This document shows positions 12,184-23,760 of a stretch of DNA of 64,000 nucleotides, piece after piece. The notes under the pieces are model-generated. The model was not told where the DNA came from. It did no database searches and saw only the letters and a list, made by a program, of their open reading frames with translations. How positions within the stretch are numbered: the stretch's first letter is position 1; the number at the start of each line of letters is the position of its first letter. The position numbers and the translations under genes are program-made. The DNA is from Chaunax sp. Z400 (taxonomy: Eukaryota; Chordata; Actinopteri; Lophiiformes; Chaunacidae): contig CM075184.1 of NCBI GenBank assembly GCA_037577475.1, positions 10,497,594 to 10,561,593 of the forward strand. Reading direction: 5' to 3'.

Positions 12184-12490
12184 CTGCTGGCAAGGTGCCA
12201 TAAAAACTTTTACAAAGAAAAGGAACATTAGTATTTCTGTGCTTTGACACCCTTGTTTTCACGCGGACCTTTGCTCTGATTAAGGATCTAGAACAGTCTG
12301 CTGGCATTTTTTATTCCCTCCTAAAAGTCATTTTCTCGCAGCGAACCCTCAGACATTCTACAAAGATGGGGTCGGCTTTGTCAGTGACCTCTGGCACCGA
12401 CTGTCTGTGGAACGCATCCCAGATGGGTTGGACTGTGGCCCGCACTTTTTCCAGCTCCCTCTCTCTTTCTGTGTCTCTTTTGTTTTGTTG
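12184..12490. other. Non-coding, nothing recognised
   Basis: Pyrimidine-leaning unique sequence. The 131-codon plus-strand frame 12366-12761 runs straight through the downstream poly-C tract, where it encodes a proline run, so it is not credible as a gene. Confidence 0.5.
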
Positions 12491-12523
12491 CCCCCCCCCC
12501 CCCCCCCCCCACCCCCCACCCTT
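12491..12523. repeat. Poly-C run (20 C) with ACCCCCC extension
   Basis: Twenty consecutive C residues followed by A-interrupted C runs. The length is likely unreliable. Confidence 0.9.
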
Positions 12524-13469
12524 CCTTCGCAGACAGACCAGAGAGCCTGGGTCGCTTGGCACTCGGACTGCATACTGGAGTGACCTTGCAGGGCTTTCTA
12601 ATGGAGGACTTGGCATTGTTCCACAGTTTCTCAGCCAGCAGACATGCACCCCCCCTCACCGCCACCACCTCCTCTTGGTCTATAGATCCAGGCTATGCTC
12701 ACCTCTAACCCATTCTCCCCCTATATCCCCACCCAAGATCCGGGACACATCACCTCGCTGACATGAGTTGTCAACATCAACGGCAGCAGATAAAAGCTCC
12801 CTGCCCTGTCTCACTGCGGGGATACGGTCGAGTCACAGGAGAATTCAGATCGCTCAGAGGAAACTACACAATAAGATGACAATAAGCACTCTTGTGTGTG
12901 TCTTTGTGCTCAACATGACAGTGTGTTTGCACATGCAACCATGAGAAATGTCAAAATATGTTGGAATAACGCTAGCCAGCTGTAACCCTCAGGAAATAAG
13001 TGTGATGGGATTAACCGATAAGTAGATAATTCACATCTAAGAGTATTATCTTGGGATAAAACACTGCTTAAGTCGCCTTACAATGATATGCTGCTACAAC
13101 ACACCCCCTGCAGTGAACCAACAATAATATAAAGATGTATCTCTTGTACAGATGAACTTGCAAATGCAGCTTTTAATGTGGTGAATTCATATTTGATCAC
13201 CTAATTAATAATCATACAATATAGTATTGTTTAAAGATGAGCACATGAAGTACCTTCAGTCTCTAAAAGATGAATTCAACAAATTAAATTCTATTCAAGG
13301 CCCCAAATTGACATCGACTCTACTGAAGCTCTCTAAATACAACATGTCAACACATCTAAAAGACAACAAAACGTAGTAATTTTTAATACGTGTGCTAGAC
13401 TGATTGTTCTGTTGTCAACCTTTAGATGAAATTCACAGGCCTTTGGTACATGAACTATTTTTAGCTTGT
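12524..13469. other. Non-coding, nothing recognised
   Basis: Pyrimidine-rich to about 12780 (CACC and CCCC clusters), then AT-rich. No gene, RNA or repeat family was recognised. Confidence 0.5.
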
Positions 13470-13762
13470 TTTTTTTTTTTTCAACACTTGCACTAGGACA
13501 CTTTTTAGTTTGTTTTTATTATATATTTATTTATTAATTTTAAGTGCTGTTTGGAATTGTGTTTGTTTGCTAGTGTCTCTTTAAATGAGTTTTTAGTGTC
13601 AGTGTTGTTTCTTGTTTTCGATAAATTCTTATAGATGTATATTTATATATGTCTATTGTGTACTGGGCACCTCTGGGATCTCTGGGAAACGCTGTCTCAT
13701 TCTGCTCTGCACAACAGATGTACAGCAAAATGACAATAAAGCTGAATTGAATTGAATTAATC
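13470..13762 (+). mobile_element. Second retroelement 3' tail
   Basis: T-rich sequence with TTGCACTAGGACACTTTTT near its start ends in GTACAGCAAAATGACAATAA (13720-13739) and then AGCTGAATTGAATTGAATTA. The ATGACAATAAAG signal followed by a short pentamer tail is the same style of end as at 10060-10102, with a different tail unit. It is read as the 5'-truncated 3' end of a non-LTR element. Confidence 0.6.
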
Positions 13763-16559
13763 CATCTCTACTACTCCACATTTCACTTTCATGATTTTAT
13801 GTTTCCATTTTAATTAAATGGCATACTTCATTTTATATCAATGAAAGTACCATCATTGTTGATTTATAGCCATAAGCTAACAGGTGATTCCAGCTGGATT
13901 CAATCCCTACCCAGAACCTTCAGACCCAATCTGTAGAGCTATTTTTATCTGTCAGAGGGGGCCGACTATGGAGCCTGATCAACATCTCTGCTTTCATTGC
14001 CAGGGAATGGGATGAGTTTGACTCTGCCACCTCTGCTGTGGCAGAGCTGCTAGAGAGCACAACACATAAATCAGCTGGTCAATTCATTTGAAAAGGGTTG
14101 GTGAGAGTTCTAACTATTTATAAAGACACATCTTTGCTAGAAGCAACAAGACATCCACAGCAAGAGAAATTTAACGCCACACCAAAGCCTGCTAAACCTG
14201 CTTCTCTGACCTTGATACACATGTACAAGATGGTTTCAAAAACCTTAGACCAGATCTGAATCAATATTGGACACGACCAAGATTCCCAAATTTCTCCTGA
14301 GCTCCCCAATCAAAAGCCTTCTCATTTTGCTTTGACTTGGTACAGACAAAAACCCAAAATGCCATTTAAAGTTGGTGTCAGTAGGATCAATGTGAATACA
14401 TTCCTCCAACCCTTCTGTTTGAGGGTCTAATTCACCATCCTAATGGTTTAAGACATTGCACAAGTCCTCTACTACAGCTGCAATTCTATTCCGTCTCATT
14501 TAGTAAATATCCTTCAATTAACAAGGTTTACTGCAGCCCAAATCATGAAATGATGAGGCACTGACTAAATGTTAGAACTTTGCAAGGCCATCCTCAAAAA
14601 AACGTCAGACAACCTTATTTTGCACTCCCACATATGTAGTACCGAAAAGCTACACTCCTGAATCAACCAAAAGGACCCAGCCTAAGGATTTCAAACTGTA
14701 CTCAGGCCTGCACAGGACTTTATAGATTGTGATACAGCCACGGGACATAGCCAGCTGAGGCATGACAGCAGAATCTTAAAAAATCAATTCTGAAACTCAC
14801 AGGTAGCTCCAGCAGAGATCATTTCCCCTTCAAGCATTGCTGCAGCATTTTGGGGGAGCTGTAATGGGAGAAGAAACACTTTTCAGAACCTGCACAGAGG
14901 AACAGAGGGAGTCACAGAAATCAAAATAAAAAAATTATAGAGGACTTTCTGCAGGTGTCCCTGTGATAAAAAAAAGGCTCCAGTTACGATACATTTCTAC
15001 TGTCGGCAGGTGGTTCACTCGGATGTGCAGGTCAGCCAAAGAGATAAGACACAGATTTAGCTCTGTCACCTTAGAGCGGCTGAAAAATTACAAAAGCAAT
15101 TTGAATAGGAAAAGGTGAATGAACCACATATTTAACACAGGTTTTCCTGTAGCAGTACTTTTATTGTGACTTCAATGTGGCTTGATGAAAAAAAGAGATA
15201 CAGGGTTTCTTCTTTGTATAATCTTACACCTACCACACATTAGTATTGCACTGTTTTAGCTGAGAGAAAGACACATGTGATCATGTCTGATGTCCCTGCA
15301 GGAGCTGGCAGCTGAAATGACATGAGCTGCTCACAGTTATTTTTTTTGAACACTGTAAATTCCTGACATGTTTGAGACCTTTCTCCTAAATCTGCTCCAC
15401 TCACAGCAGGTTAATGAAGACACTTACATTAAGCTGCACTTGGCAGCTTCTGTATAGCATTTGGTGTGAAATTGGAGATGTACAGTACATTACAAAAGTT
15501 TCTGTAGCGATCAGTCATCTCGTGTGACTGCTTGAACCACTTCTTCAATATGTGCATATTAAGTGTCGTTAATGACCCTGCCAGTAATTACTTGACATCA
15601 TTCAACTGAACCTTTGTGGATCCTTTTCACACAGAACTTTAAAGGACGGAACAGAGAGTAAAAAGAGGAAAGAAAGGCATCTCATAAATATTCATAACAT
15701 TAATCACTGATTGTGTGCGACTGAGTGTGAGTTGTGTGAATTATTATCATTACCAAATAATTGGCTACAGAGCTTAAGTCTCTCTGGTTGCTCTGGACTG
15801 CTTGCTTAATGCTAAATTGACTTATTTCTGGTAACCCTGAGATGGCATGTGCTACAGCTGTTAATATAATAAATGATGTATCTGCTGCCACTGCTTTACA
15901 GTAGACTGTATAGAAACCTACAGTAGATGATGTGGTCAGTTTTGGCAAAAACAGCTATTTATGTTTTGGCCAGCTGAGTCGGCGGGTATGATCTTACCTG
16001 TTAGGATCTCATAGCCTATAGAGGACATATACACTGGATAGACATGCCTGAAATGACACAGGGGATTTTATACACTAGTTTAACTTGTTCTGTGTCAGAG
16101 GGGCACTGGCTCCAGCTGAAATCTGATTGGCCGCTGAAGTGCCCCTGTCCTGTCACTTGTCTTTTATTTTTGGTGGAGCCTCAAACACGTCTTGTAACTA
16201 CAGTGATGCTGCGTTTATGTCATGTGGTGGGGAAGCTTACAATGGGAAGGATTTTCATTTTTGTGACTTTTGATGCAACTTGGATGTCAATGAGAATCTT
16301 ATTTGTAAGTGAGAATTGGTCATTCCGATGTGACATGAACATGGCAGAGGTGGGAAACTGGTAAATATGATGTGACTTGAACATGGCATGAGACTGCATC
16401 TGCACAGAGTTGTGCAGAAGCGCACAGTGTTTCCATCCCTGCAGGAGCTTCATAGTGAGTTACTATACCCCACATTAGAACGATTTAAGAACATAAAAAT
16501 GATATTAATAATATTAATAAAAATTTTAATGAATAAAAGGAAGTAAGTCTGCTAAATAA
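13763..16559. other. Non-coding, no gene seen
   Basis: Long unique interval. A frame around 14006-14092 (EWDEFDSATSAVAELLEST) looks slightly protein-like but is only about 28 codons long and ends in a stop. The 106-codon frame 16044-16364 has no domain. A GGGGCACT hairpin is listed separately. Confidence 0.5.
16099..16146. other. Hairpin with 9-base perfect arms
   Basis: AGGGGCACT at 16099-16107 is the exact reverse complement of AGTGCCCCT at 16138-16146, with a 30-base loop. It could be chance, part of an old transposon or a small structured RNA. Nothing beyond the arms supports a named RNA. Confidence 0.35.
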
Positions 16560-16675
16560 TTCACAATTACATACATAAGGTTTAGGGTTAGGGTTAGGTT
16601 GATAACATTTTCCTCATAAACAGCTTGTTGTGCTGCCCCCAAGTGATCAATAAAGTAAACTAATGCAGGTTTAAA
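16560..16675. repeat. Fragment of dispersed repeat with telomere-like TTAGGG run
   Basis: GGTTTAGGGTTAGGGTTAGGTT (22 bases) at 16579-16600 is a short TTAGGG tract. Just after it, CAGCTTGTTGTGCTGCCCCC AAGTGATCAA (16621-16650) matches 23697-23723 in another repeat copy. The TTAGGG tract is probably part of the interspersed repeat rather than a relic of a chromosome end. Confidence 0.55.
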
Positions 16676-19441
16676 TATTCTCTGGTTGTGATTGGTTGAT
16701 TGACAGACTGTTTTTTAGTCTACAAGATTGTAACTGATTCCCTTTCCTCTAACAGACAGCCAAAAACTTATAGGATCAATAATGTCAAGGACTGTCAATA
16801 ATGACTTGGTTCATTTATTGATATGCTGAGAACCCAAAGAATTACTTGTTTGTCCAAATGCTCACATCAGATCAGTACACTTGTCTAAGTACAGTGGCAT
16901 TAGGTTCACCGGCCATCACATGACTTAATGATGTTTTGCTGCAAGTCCATATTTCCGTATGTATTTCCCCTCTGATATTACCTTTAGGGATTTAACCATG
17001 ACTCAAGCAACTTGTGGCACCTGTATGTTTAAAACAGATTCATTCATTCATTCAGTCGGCTGACTAATCTGACATAAACCCAGTCTGGGATCCAGATAAT
17101 CTCTGATGAAAGCACAAAACCCAAAGTGGTTACCTGATGTCCCCGATGTTGTCAGACATAACTGATGTCACTCCTCTGTGCAGCCATTTGGCTCCAGATA
17201 CTCTTACAAAGAATACAATCTATGTGATGAAATATGGGGAACACTATATATATATATAATAAGATTCTGCAGACATTTATCATGTTTAAGATAGTGTAGA
17301 TATTGCAAAAGGAAGTTATGTGCACAGGAATCGCATTTCAACAAGAGAAAAATCAATGCAATCTCAGCATGGACAGCAGAGATGCACTTTAAAGTCAGGT
17401 GTGAATGAAATCAGATCAAATCATACCTACACAGTCTGGTGCATGTAAATGTCCCATGTTAAAGGTGACACTGATTTTGATTTGGTAATAATATTCAGCA
17501 GGTCACAATGTCAATGCAAACTTTATTTAATCTGTGACCAAATGTCATCAAATGTCATCAGTCACCATCCTGATGCATCTCACTGCTTTCATATATCCCA
17601 TCCCATCTCATATCTTGATCTAAACATATCATAGGATTAGCTGGGAGTGTCATGGACAGACATTATTCTCTGTCACATGATTGTTCCCTCGAGTTCATAT
17701 TGAGCTTTGCCAGACTTAATTATAAAACTATGACCTTCCATGGGAGAAAGCCAGACACCATGTCAGTTTAAAATTAATTTATTGTGATGGCAAAAAGGAA
17801 TGAAAATGAATGGAGCAAAAGGAAGGAAGGAAACAGGATGAAAGACAGGGGGGAAAAGAGAGGAAAGACTGAAAAGCAAGTGGCTCTCCATGGATGGCTT
17901 GTCATCTGAGGTGAGACTGAACAGAACAGAGGTAAACAATGGATGTTTGGTAAAAAGCAGAAGCAGTCAATCAGGCAGCAATAAAAAAAAGTAAAAAAAG
18001 AAAAACAGCCTCAAGTCTTTCTGAGGGGAAGCTGCCAGACTCCATTTGTCTGAGCGTGCAGCACACTCTGTCACCTGCCATAACTACCCATCAACCCCCT
18101 GGAATTTTCAGCCCCAACAATTCTCTGTAGTTGTGTGACTTTTATGTGTATGTGCATGAATATGTGTATCCAAACGTGCATGTGTTTGTGTTTTGGATGG
18201 TCCAGAATGGTGTGAAGGCTGCCTTTGAAGTCTATGAAAGAAACAGGTTCTGGGCTGTGTTGCAGCATGTTGAGTGTTGACCTGCTCTGAAGGCTGTGCC
18301 AACACAAGGCTTCCGTTTGGCTTTATCTAAACCTTCACTTCCTTTGGCTAAGAGAAGTGTGCATTTTCCTCCCGTGAAGATCAAGGTATTAAATGATTGA
18401 CTAAAATAAAATCACCAAAAATGAAAAAAAGCATAAGTTGTTTTTTGTTTGTTTTTTCTGGAAAATTATAATAATTTATTACATCCTTCTTCTCTAAATC
18501 CAGCAATACTTTGTTTTCAACAGAAATTCAGTGTTTCAGTCGTGGCCGCACATTTCCGGCCGTGACGGTGATGTTTTGGCAGGAACCACAATATTTTGTT
18601 TGCCAAGGCTGAGACAGACTGTGAAAAGTTTCATCAATAGAGATGTCTAATAACTAATAAACATTGCAGCAATGCAGACACAGGTCCATCAATGAATCAA
18701 TAAACATCTGAAAAGAACATTACAGTATGTGGATGTCAGGCCTGCTGCGAAAACAATTTTGGTTTCTAGCTAATTTCCCCTTCATGACTATAACTCAACG
18801 GTGTGACCACTTTGAATGACAGCTAGCCACAAGTCGTCTGCTAAGTCTTGCCGTGTTTTTATTTTGGTGCATTTTTGAGAATTTGTGATGTAAAGTAGTG
18901 CAGAGTCCATTCTAAACATGGCTGTTAGGCATGGGTTGTTTGCTTGGTCTGTGGTATTGAGGTTGCAGCTTTCTTGAAAAACGACTTCGCACTTCATTCT
19001 TCCTTTGGCTGTAAACAATACATTTGCCATGATAAAGTTGCATTATCTAGCAATGCAAGAGTCTGCACATCATATTGGTGCTAAGGCTGACAGACATTTT
19101 ATATCATCCTTTTATAATTAATAAGCGACTGCTACCATCAGAAACATGTTCCGCGTTAAAAAAGTAGAGAGGACTTCCGTCTGTGTCTTGTCAAAGCACT
19201 CTGGTGTTTTCACTTCAAGTGCTCATGCAGAGCTGTTGTACTGCTGCGAAAAGAGATGCCCAGTTAGCACAGCTTACAGAGCACCACATCATTTGGTCTC
19301 TGGCTAAGATACTCCCACACTTCAAACGATCGAGGACGAGCACTTTCAGCTAGCTCTCTGGAGGAATCATGCTTTAATCCATGGATGTGCTATTTTGGAC
19401 CAGGTGCAACCATCATGGCGAGGCGTCATTGTCGTGATCAA
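16676..19441. other. Non-coding, nothing recognised
   Basis: AT-rich sequence with a short TA run (17247-17259), a small direct repeat AATGTCATCA ×2 (17541-17560) and a GGAAGGAA-type purine patch near 17820-17835. Frames at 18071-18307 (-) and 18788-19030 (-) carry no recognisable features. Confidence 0.5.
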
Positions 19442-19449
19442 TGACGTCA
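19442..19449. promoter_or_regulatory. Perfect CRE palindrome TGACGTCA
   Basis: The 8-base CREB/ATF consensus occurs once here, in a slightly CpG-enriched patch (19400-19480). A perfect CRE is uncommon by chance because CpG is depleted, but no promoter or transcript is visible, so function is only possible. Confidence 0.35.
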
Positions 19450-19499
19450 CTTAGGTCGATAGGTCCCGGCTTCCGCCTCTGCACAGAGTGTTGCTCACC

Positions 19500-19676
19500 T
19501 TGTTGTCCTCAATGTCTTAATATTGAACGTGTAGCATATCCAAATTTCACCAAATTTGATAATGCACTTCCTTGGGCCCCCAGCAACTCAAATACAAAGT
19601 TTGAAGTAGATCATATGAACGGTTCTAGAGGGAGGCGAATGAAAAACAGACAGAGATTCCTCACATTATAGTTAGA
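19500..19676 (+). repeat. Teleost interspersed repeat (…AACGGTTCTAGAG… type)
   Basis: GCCCCCAGCAACTCAAATAC, AGTTTGAAGTAGATCATATG, AACGGTTCTAG and GAAAAACAGACAGAGATTCC TCACATTATAGTTAG follow one another as in a repeat I recognise from fish genomes. It has no coding capacity. The 76-codon frame over it is incidental. Confidence 0.5.
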
Positions 19677-20269
19677 TAACAGGTAGACAATATGTCTTGT
19701 TCTGTAATTTAATTGGACTACCGGGCTGGCAAAGAAGTCTGTGCTACCTTTTTTCCCATTTATGGATCTTGGCATTTCCAGGATGGACAGCCAATACAAC
19801 CCCACTGAACTAAACAAATGCCCTTCAGGGACCTTTGGGTATCCTCTCCAGGCACAGTAAGAGCAGTTATCTCCTCATCTGATGTGTCCACCTAATCCCT
19901 CTAGGATTAAAAAGGGAATTCTTGGATACACTCCTTCTTATAATGTTTTCTTTCCCAGTATTAGATCATAAAACTGGCCGTCATGTAGAGTTCGCCCAAC
20001 TGCTTTGTTCCTGTGAAGGACAGCAATTCCAGGTGCTGCAAGGAGCGATGCAAATCAGTCATTTTATTCTGAGAAAGATAATTTATGATGTGCTCAGAGG
20101 GTTACAGATTCAATCTCCAACATGTTCCCACTGTCATGTCCCATGTTTAGGGCTGTCATCAGTCTTCATCAGGCACCCCGCTCCATCCCTGCCACCCTTA
20201 TCTCCAGAGTCACAATTTATCCCACAAATAATTGATTATGACAGGTTGCATGCAAACAGAGAGGGAGCT
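19677..20269. other. Non-coding, nothing recognised
   Basis: The 119-codon frame 19922-20281 (+) has no recognisable domain and continues into the TAAT-rich block downstream, so it is treated as incidental. Confidence 0.5.
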
Positions 20270-20400
20270 AAATGTGATTAATCACTTTGTTCGATTAATT
20301 ACAGCTGATTATGCATTTTAAGCGCCAATCTCACAGCAGATGATCATTGGAAAGGTGCCCATATATTCCCTAGGCGTTAACCTGGGATTCACCACTCTGT
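20270..20400. promoter_or_regulatory. Candidate homeodomain-site cluster
   Basis: GTGATTAATCAC (perfect palindrome, 20274-20285) is followed by CGATTAATTACAG (20292-20304), TGATTATGCATTTTAAG and AGATGATCATTGG. The palindromic TAAT/ATTA arrangement is a good dimeric homeodomain site. No transcript is evident and the call is inference from site density. Confidence 0.35.
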
Positions 20401-22270
20401 CTTTGGAAAAAACACATATCGTGAGTCATGTGGCAAAAGCTTTTTGCTCTTTCAGGCAAACATTTTATTCTCCATTGCAGTAAAGAAATTAGTTGGAACA
20501 AGCTTACATAGTAATGCTATTTCCGTTTATCTTTTTTGACAGTTAAAATCCTTGAACCATTTGAATTATGTTTTTATGTCATTTAAAGTCCAACAGCAAA
20601 TGTGGAGAGCCTGTTGCCCGTCTGACTTTCCTTGATATTCAAAATAATACAAAACCATTCCCACTTAAAATTATAAATCAGATCACAAGCAGGTTCACAA
20701 AAAAGCAATCAAGATTCAGTGAAACATGTAATTTAATCAGACAAAAAAATGAAACATATTAAGGTTAAGAGTGGAGTATTCAGGCCTATTTCCTTGCCTA
20801 TTATTCAAATGAAGTCGCCATGAAAATGGTGAGCACACACCTGTCTGGAGTGACAGACGGCGCAAACTGATTGAGAAGACAAGAAAATAACTGAGGCCAA
20901 GCATGTGTCATGCCTCTTAAGTCATTGTGTCTCCAATAACATGATTGTGAAGGAGAGAAGCCGAGGTAGGTTGTCAATCATTCACGTGTTTCATCTCGTT
21001 TTCATTGAGAATGCTGCTGCAATGCACAGCATCAATTAAGATTCCCTTACGACAATCCATATCAGTAAAACATGCTCTTGTCAGATGAGGCATTAAGTCG
21101 ATTCCCTCCAAATTACAACAAATTAAAGGAAAATAGAAAATAGCTGCCGATATGTAAGGCATAGCTTCACTAACTTCTAATTGTAACAATAGACTACTGA
21201 GGGCAGTTAATTTGATGAGCATCAATTCTTGAGGGGGAATTTACGTCCTGTCTGCCTGCCTGGTCTTCAGAGAAAAACCTAATGGTAGCCCTGTTAGACA
21301 CCCTGCCAAAAACAGCCATCAGCTGCCATCAATTTTAATTTGTATATTGAGTTTTGCAGTACTGTACCTTCCCTTAATGCTGCTGTATATATTTGTATAG
21401 TTTCCTGTAATCATTTAATGCATTCTCATTGTCCCATCACTATCAGCCAGAGTGGGCTTTGGGAGTTCATGGCATAGAGCAACAGCAGCAACAAGCTACC
21501 AGAGGATCTGGACTACAAATTCAAAGGATAAAGCTGAGCACCCGTCGTCTTCCTGCTGATCTAGTGAGTCTGTGAAGTCTGTCTTCAAGTCGAGTCCTAT
21601 TCTTCAGAGTCTGTCACAAGGAGCCAATACTTAGTCCCATCACAATGATAGATGGAGGTATAATCAGGCGCTGACACTCTTGACTGAGAATCGCACTCGA
21701 AGAAACACTTGAGTCAGCTCGATTGATCATGTGTTTTTGGAGGCTGGATACTTGAGAGAACTTAGTTTGTGACAGTTTTCCTTTGGAAGGTCAGGCTGCT
21801 CAAGCTAAAGGCTGCTTCATCACGGCTGTAACCTCCTTGTAGGCAGTTGGCTCTATGATAAGAACAAGTTAAGGTTAAAAGGATTTTGTTAGATTGACCC
21901 TCTGTCCTGCAGTTGCATACATCTGCCAGTTCTAGACAAGAGTTATAGATTTAGTACTGACTACTAGAATGACAACTTGAAGGTTAGAGCCTACCTATAT
22001 CAAATATTGCAGCTTCCAAAGCACTGATCACAAGGGAGTGAATAATTTTAAAGATTATAGTGAGCAAGATGGCTGTAGTGAATAATTCTTGTTCGACAAC
22101 TCCATCTGTCGGGTTTTAGCTGAGAAGCACCTTTTGTGCAACAATGAACAATGCAGTCTAAGGCGTTTAAAAAAAAGAAAAGAAAAAATTAATTACAATC
22201 TGTAAAGGGCCATGGTTCAACTGGAAAAAATGATGTGATGATGCAATAATATGAAAACATATTTAAACAA
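20401..22270. other. Non-coding, nothing recognised
   Basis: AT-rich sequence, no supported gene. The frames 20568-20762 (+) and 20974-21225 (-) are featureless. Confidence 0.5.
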
Positions 22271-22366
22271 GTCAAGTCAATTTTATTTATATAGCGCTAA
22301 ATCACAACAGAAGTTATCTTAAGGCGCTTTCCAAAAAGAGCAGCTCTCAAAGTGGGGTTAAAGCCA
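22271..22366 (-). repeat. Teleost TATATAGCGC/AATCACAAC repeat, copy 1 (truncated)
   Basis: GTCAAGTCAATTTTATTTAT followed by ATAGCGCTAAATCACAACAG AAGTTAT…AAGGCGCTTTCC is the reverse complement of the end of the copy at 43509-43738. Only about 95 bases remain before a microsatellite begins. Confidence 0.75.
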
Positions 22367-22370
22367 ACGA

Positions 22371-22401
22371 TGGATGGATGGATAGATGGATAGATAGATA
22401 G
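22371..22401. repeat. (GGAT/GATA)n microsatellite, left half
   Basis: GGAT units grade into GATA units. The array appears to be split by the LTR-like insertion that follows and resumes at 22954. Confidence 0.9.
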
Positions 22402-22953
22402 TGTTAGGATCTGGCGGTACACCTACCTCTCCCTCTTGTGTCTACTGTGTTCCTCCTCCCCCTGTGTGTGTTGTCTGTCTCTCCCAGTCTGTGTCTGTTA
22501 CCAGGGCGTGGCTACCTGTCACTCTCTCCTCACCTGATCCTGCCTTTACCATGACTTCTGCTCACCTGACTCCAATCCGGCTCATCACCACAGCTGAAGA
22601 CTGCTGTACGTAAACCCCGGCGCTACACTCCATTCTTCGTCAGATCGTCCATTTATCTTTGTGGTAATCGAGCTTATGACTGCTATTCAGGCATTTTTGT
22701 GATTTGCAACCTGTTTTTGGATTCTGGCTCACATTGTTTCTCTGGCTCAGGTTCATCATTCTGCTTCCTCTGTTAGAAAAGCCTGATCTGCCGCTGCCAC
22801 GCTGTGCCCCGCTGTCTGGCCTGCTGCAGCACTTAGTCTTTTGTTAACGTTTTTGGGCATTAAAGAGTTTTTGTTAAGTTTCACCCTACAACTGTGTGTT
22901 TGAGTTCTGCACTTTGGGTCCAAGAAAAGAGAGACTGGTTAATACCTCTAACA
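22402..22953 (+). mobile_element. Probable solo LTR (552 bp)
   Basis: The element begins TGTTAGGATCTGG and ends ACCTCTAACA, giving TG...CA termini with a 6-base inverted repeat (TGTTAG/CTAACA). It is flanked on both sides by GATAG (22397-22401 and 22954-22958), consistent with a 5-base target duplication although the flanks are themselves GATA microsatellite. A polyadenylation-like ATTAAAG lies at 22860-22866 and TTTGGGTCC at 22913-22921, a motif shared with the LTR-like pair at 38 kb. There is no internal coding region, so it is a solo LTR, probably Gypsy-like by the 5-base duplication. Confidence 0.65.
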
Positions 22954-23003
22954 GATAGACAGATAGACAGATAGATAGATAGATTGACAGATAGACAGAC
23001 ACA
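22954..23003. repeat. (GATA/GACA)n microsatellite, right half
   Basis: GATAGACAGATAGACAGATA units continue the array interrupted at 22401. The richer GACA content suggests divergence since the insertion or a chance join. Confidence 0.9.
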
Positions 23004-23414
23004 GGCATGTACAACAACAAACATTAACAATAAAAGCTATAATACTACAAAAATTGCAATTATTTTTTTATAATAACTATTGCAATAATAATAATAATAA
23101 TAAATTTTACATACCCACTCTTGGAAATATCAACTGTGATTCATAAATTGAAATTATAGAGTTATATATGATTTCGAACTGCTTAATGTGAGAATTTCTG
23201 ACTTTAATTTTCTATAATCAGTATTTTCCCATTAACCAATCAACTGAATGTGTGAATGGGATCACTTATAGTAACAAATATGACTAATTACCACCATACT
23301 GTGCAGTTTTCATCAGCTCCAATGAGCAATTTAATATATATTTTAATCAGTGCTTTGGTTTTCTAGTGCACAACTTTACTGTTTTGTTTCACTCCAACCA
23401 ATCCCATCAGTGTT
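23004..23414. repeat. AT-rich interval with (AAT)n tract
   Basis: AAT trinucleotide run at about 23085-23105 within very AT-rich unique DNA. No gene is seen. Confidence 0.7.
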
Positions 23415-23760
23415 ATTTCTAGAAGCAGCAGGTACCTGCATTCACTGAAAAAGCTCTGCTTATCTGACTGTAGCCTACATTACCGGCTCAGCTCCAAACA
23501 GCAGGCACACAAAGGTAGCAATTAGCCGGTGAAGATAGTGTAGCATTTAGCTACTGAATCCACATATTTCTCTCAGGAGGAAAGCAAAACAGAGCTAAAA
23601 GGACAGACAACACCGTACTCAATGCTGATGTTGCTACTGTATGTGTTTGCCGAATGAGTGTGTGACATTTAAGTGCTGTCAGTGTCGTGTGTTTACAGCT
23701 TGTTATTCTTCCCCCAAGTGATCAAAAGAAGCATGAACCAAAATTTGGTTTATTATTCAC
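23415..23760. repeat. Teleost interspersed repeat ('AGCAATTAGCCGGTGAAGAT')
   Basis: The sequence runs through AGCAATTAGCCGGTGAAGAT, TAGCATTTAGCTACTGAATC, a CAGGAGGAAAGCAAAACAGAGC segment and ends with ACAGCTTGTTATTCTTCCCC CAAGTGATCAAAAGAA. The end matches the 16621-16650 fragment. I recognise the theme as a common repeat in perch-like fish. It has no coding capacity. Confidence 0.6.

Noticed and set aside
12366..12761. 131-codon proline-rich frame
   Set aside because: The proline run is a translation of a poly-C tract; the frame depends on the exact length of an error-prone homopolymer.
13980..14092. Short protein-like stretch (EWDEFDSATSAVAELLEST)
   Set aside because: About 28 codons between stops with no splice signals in the right phase; too short to support an exon.
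17541..17560. AATGTCATCA direct duplication flanked by GTGAC/GTCAC
   Set aside because: Only two short units with no further structure; chance or slippage is sufficient.
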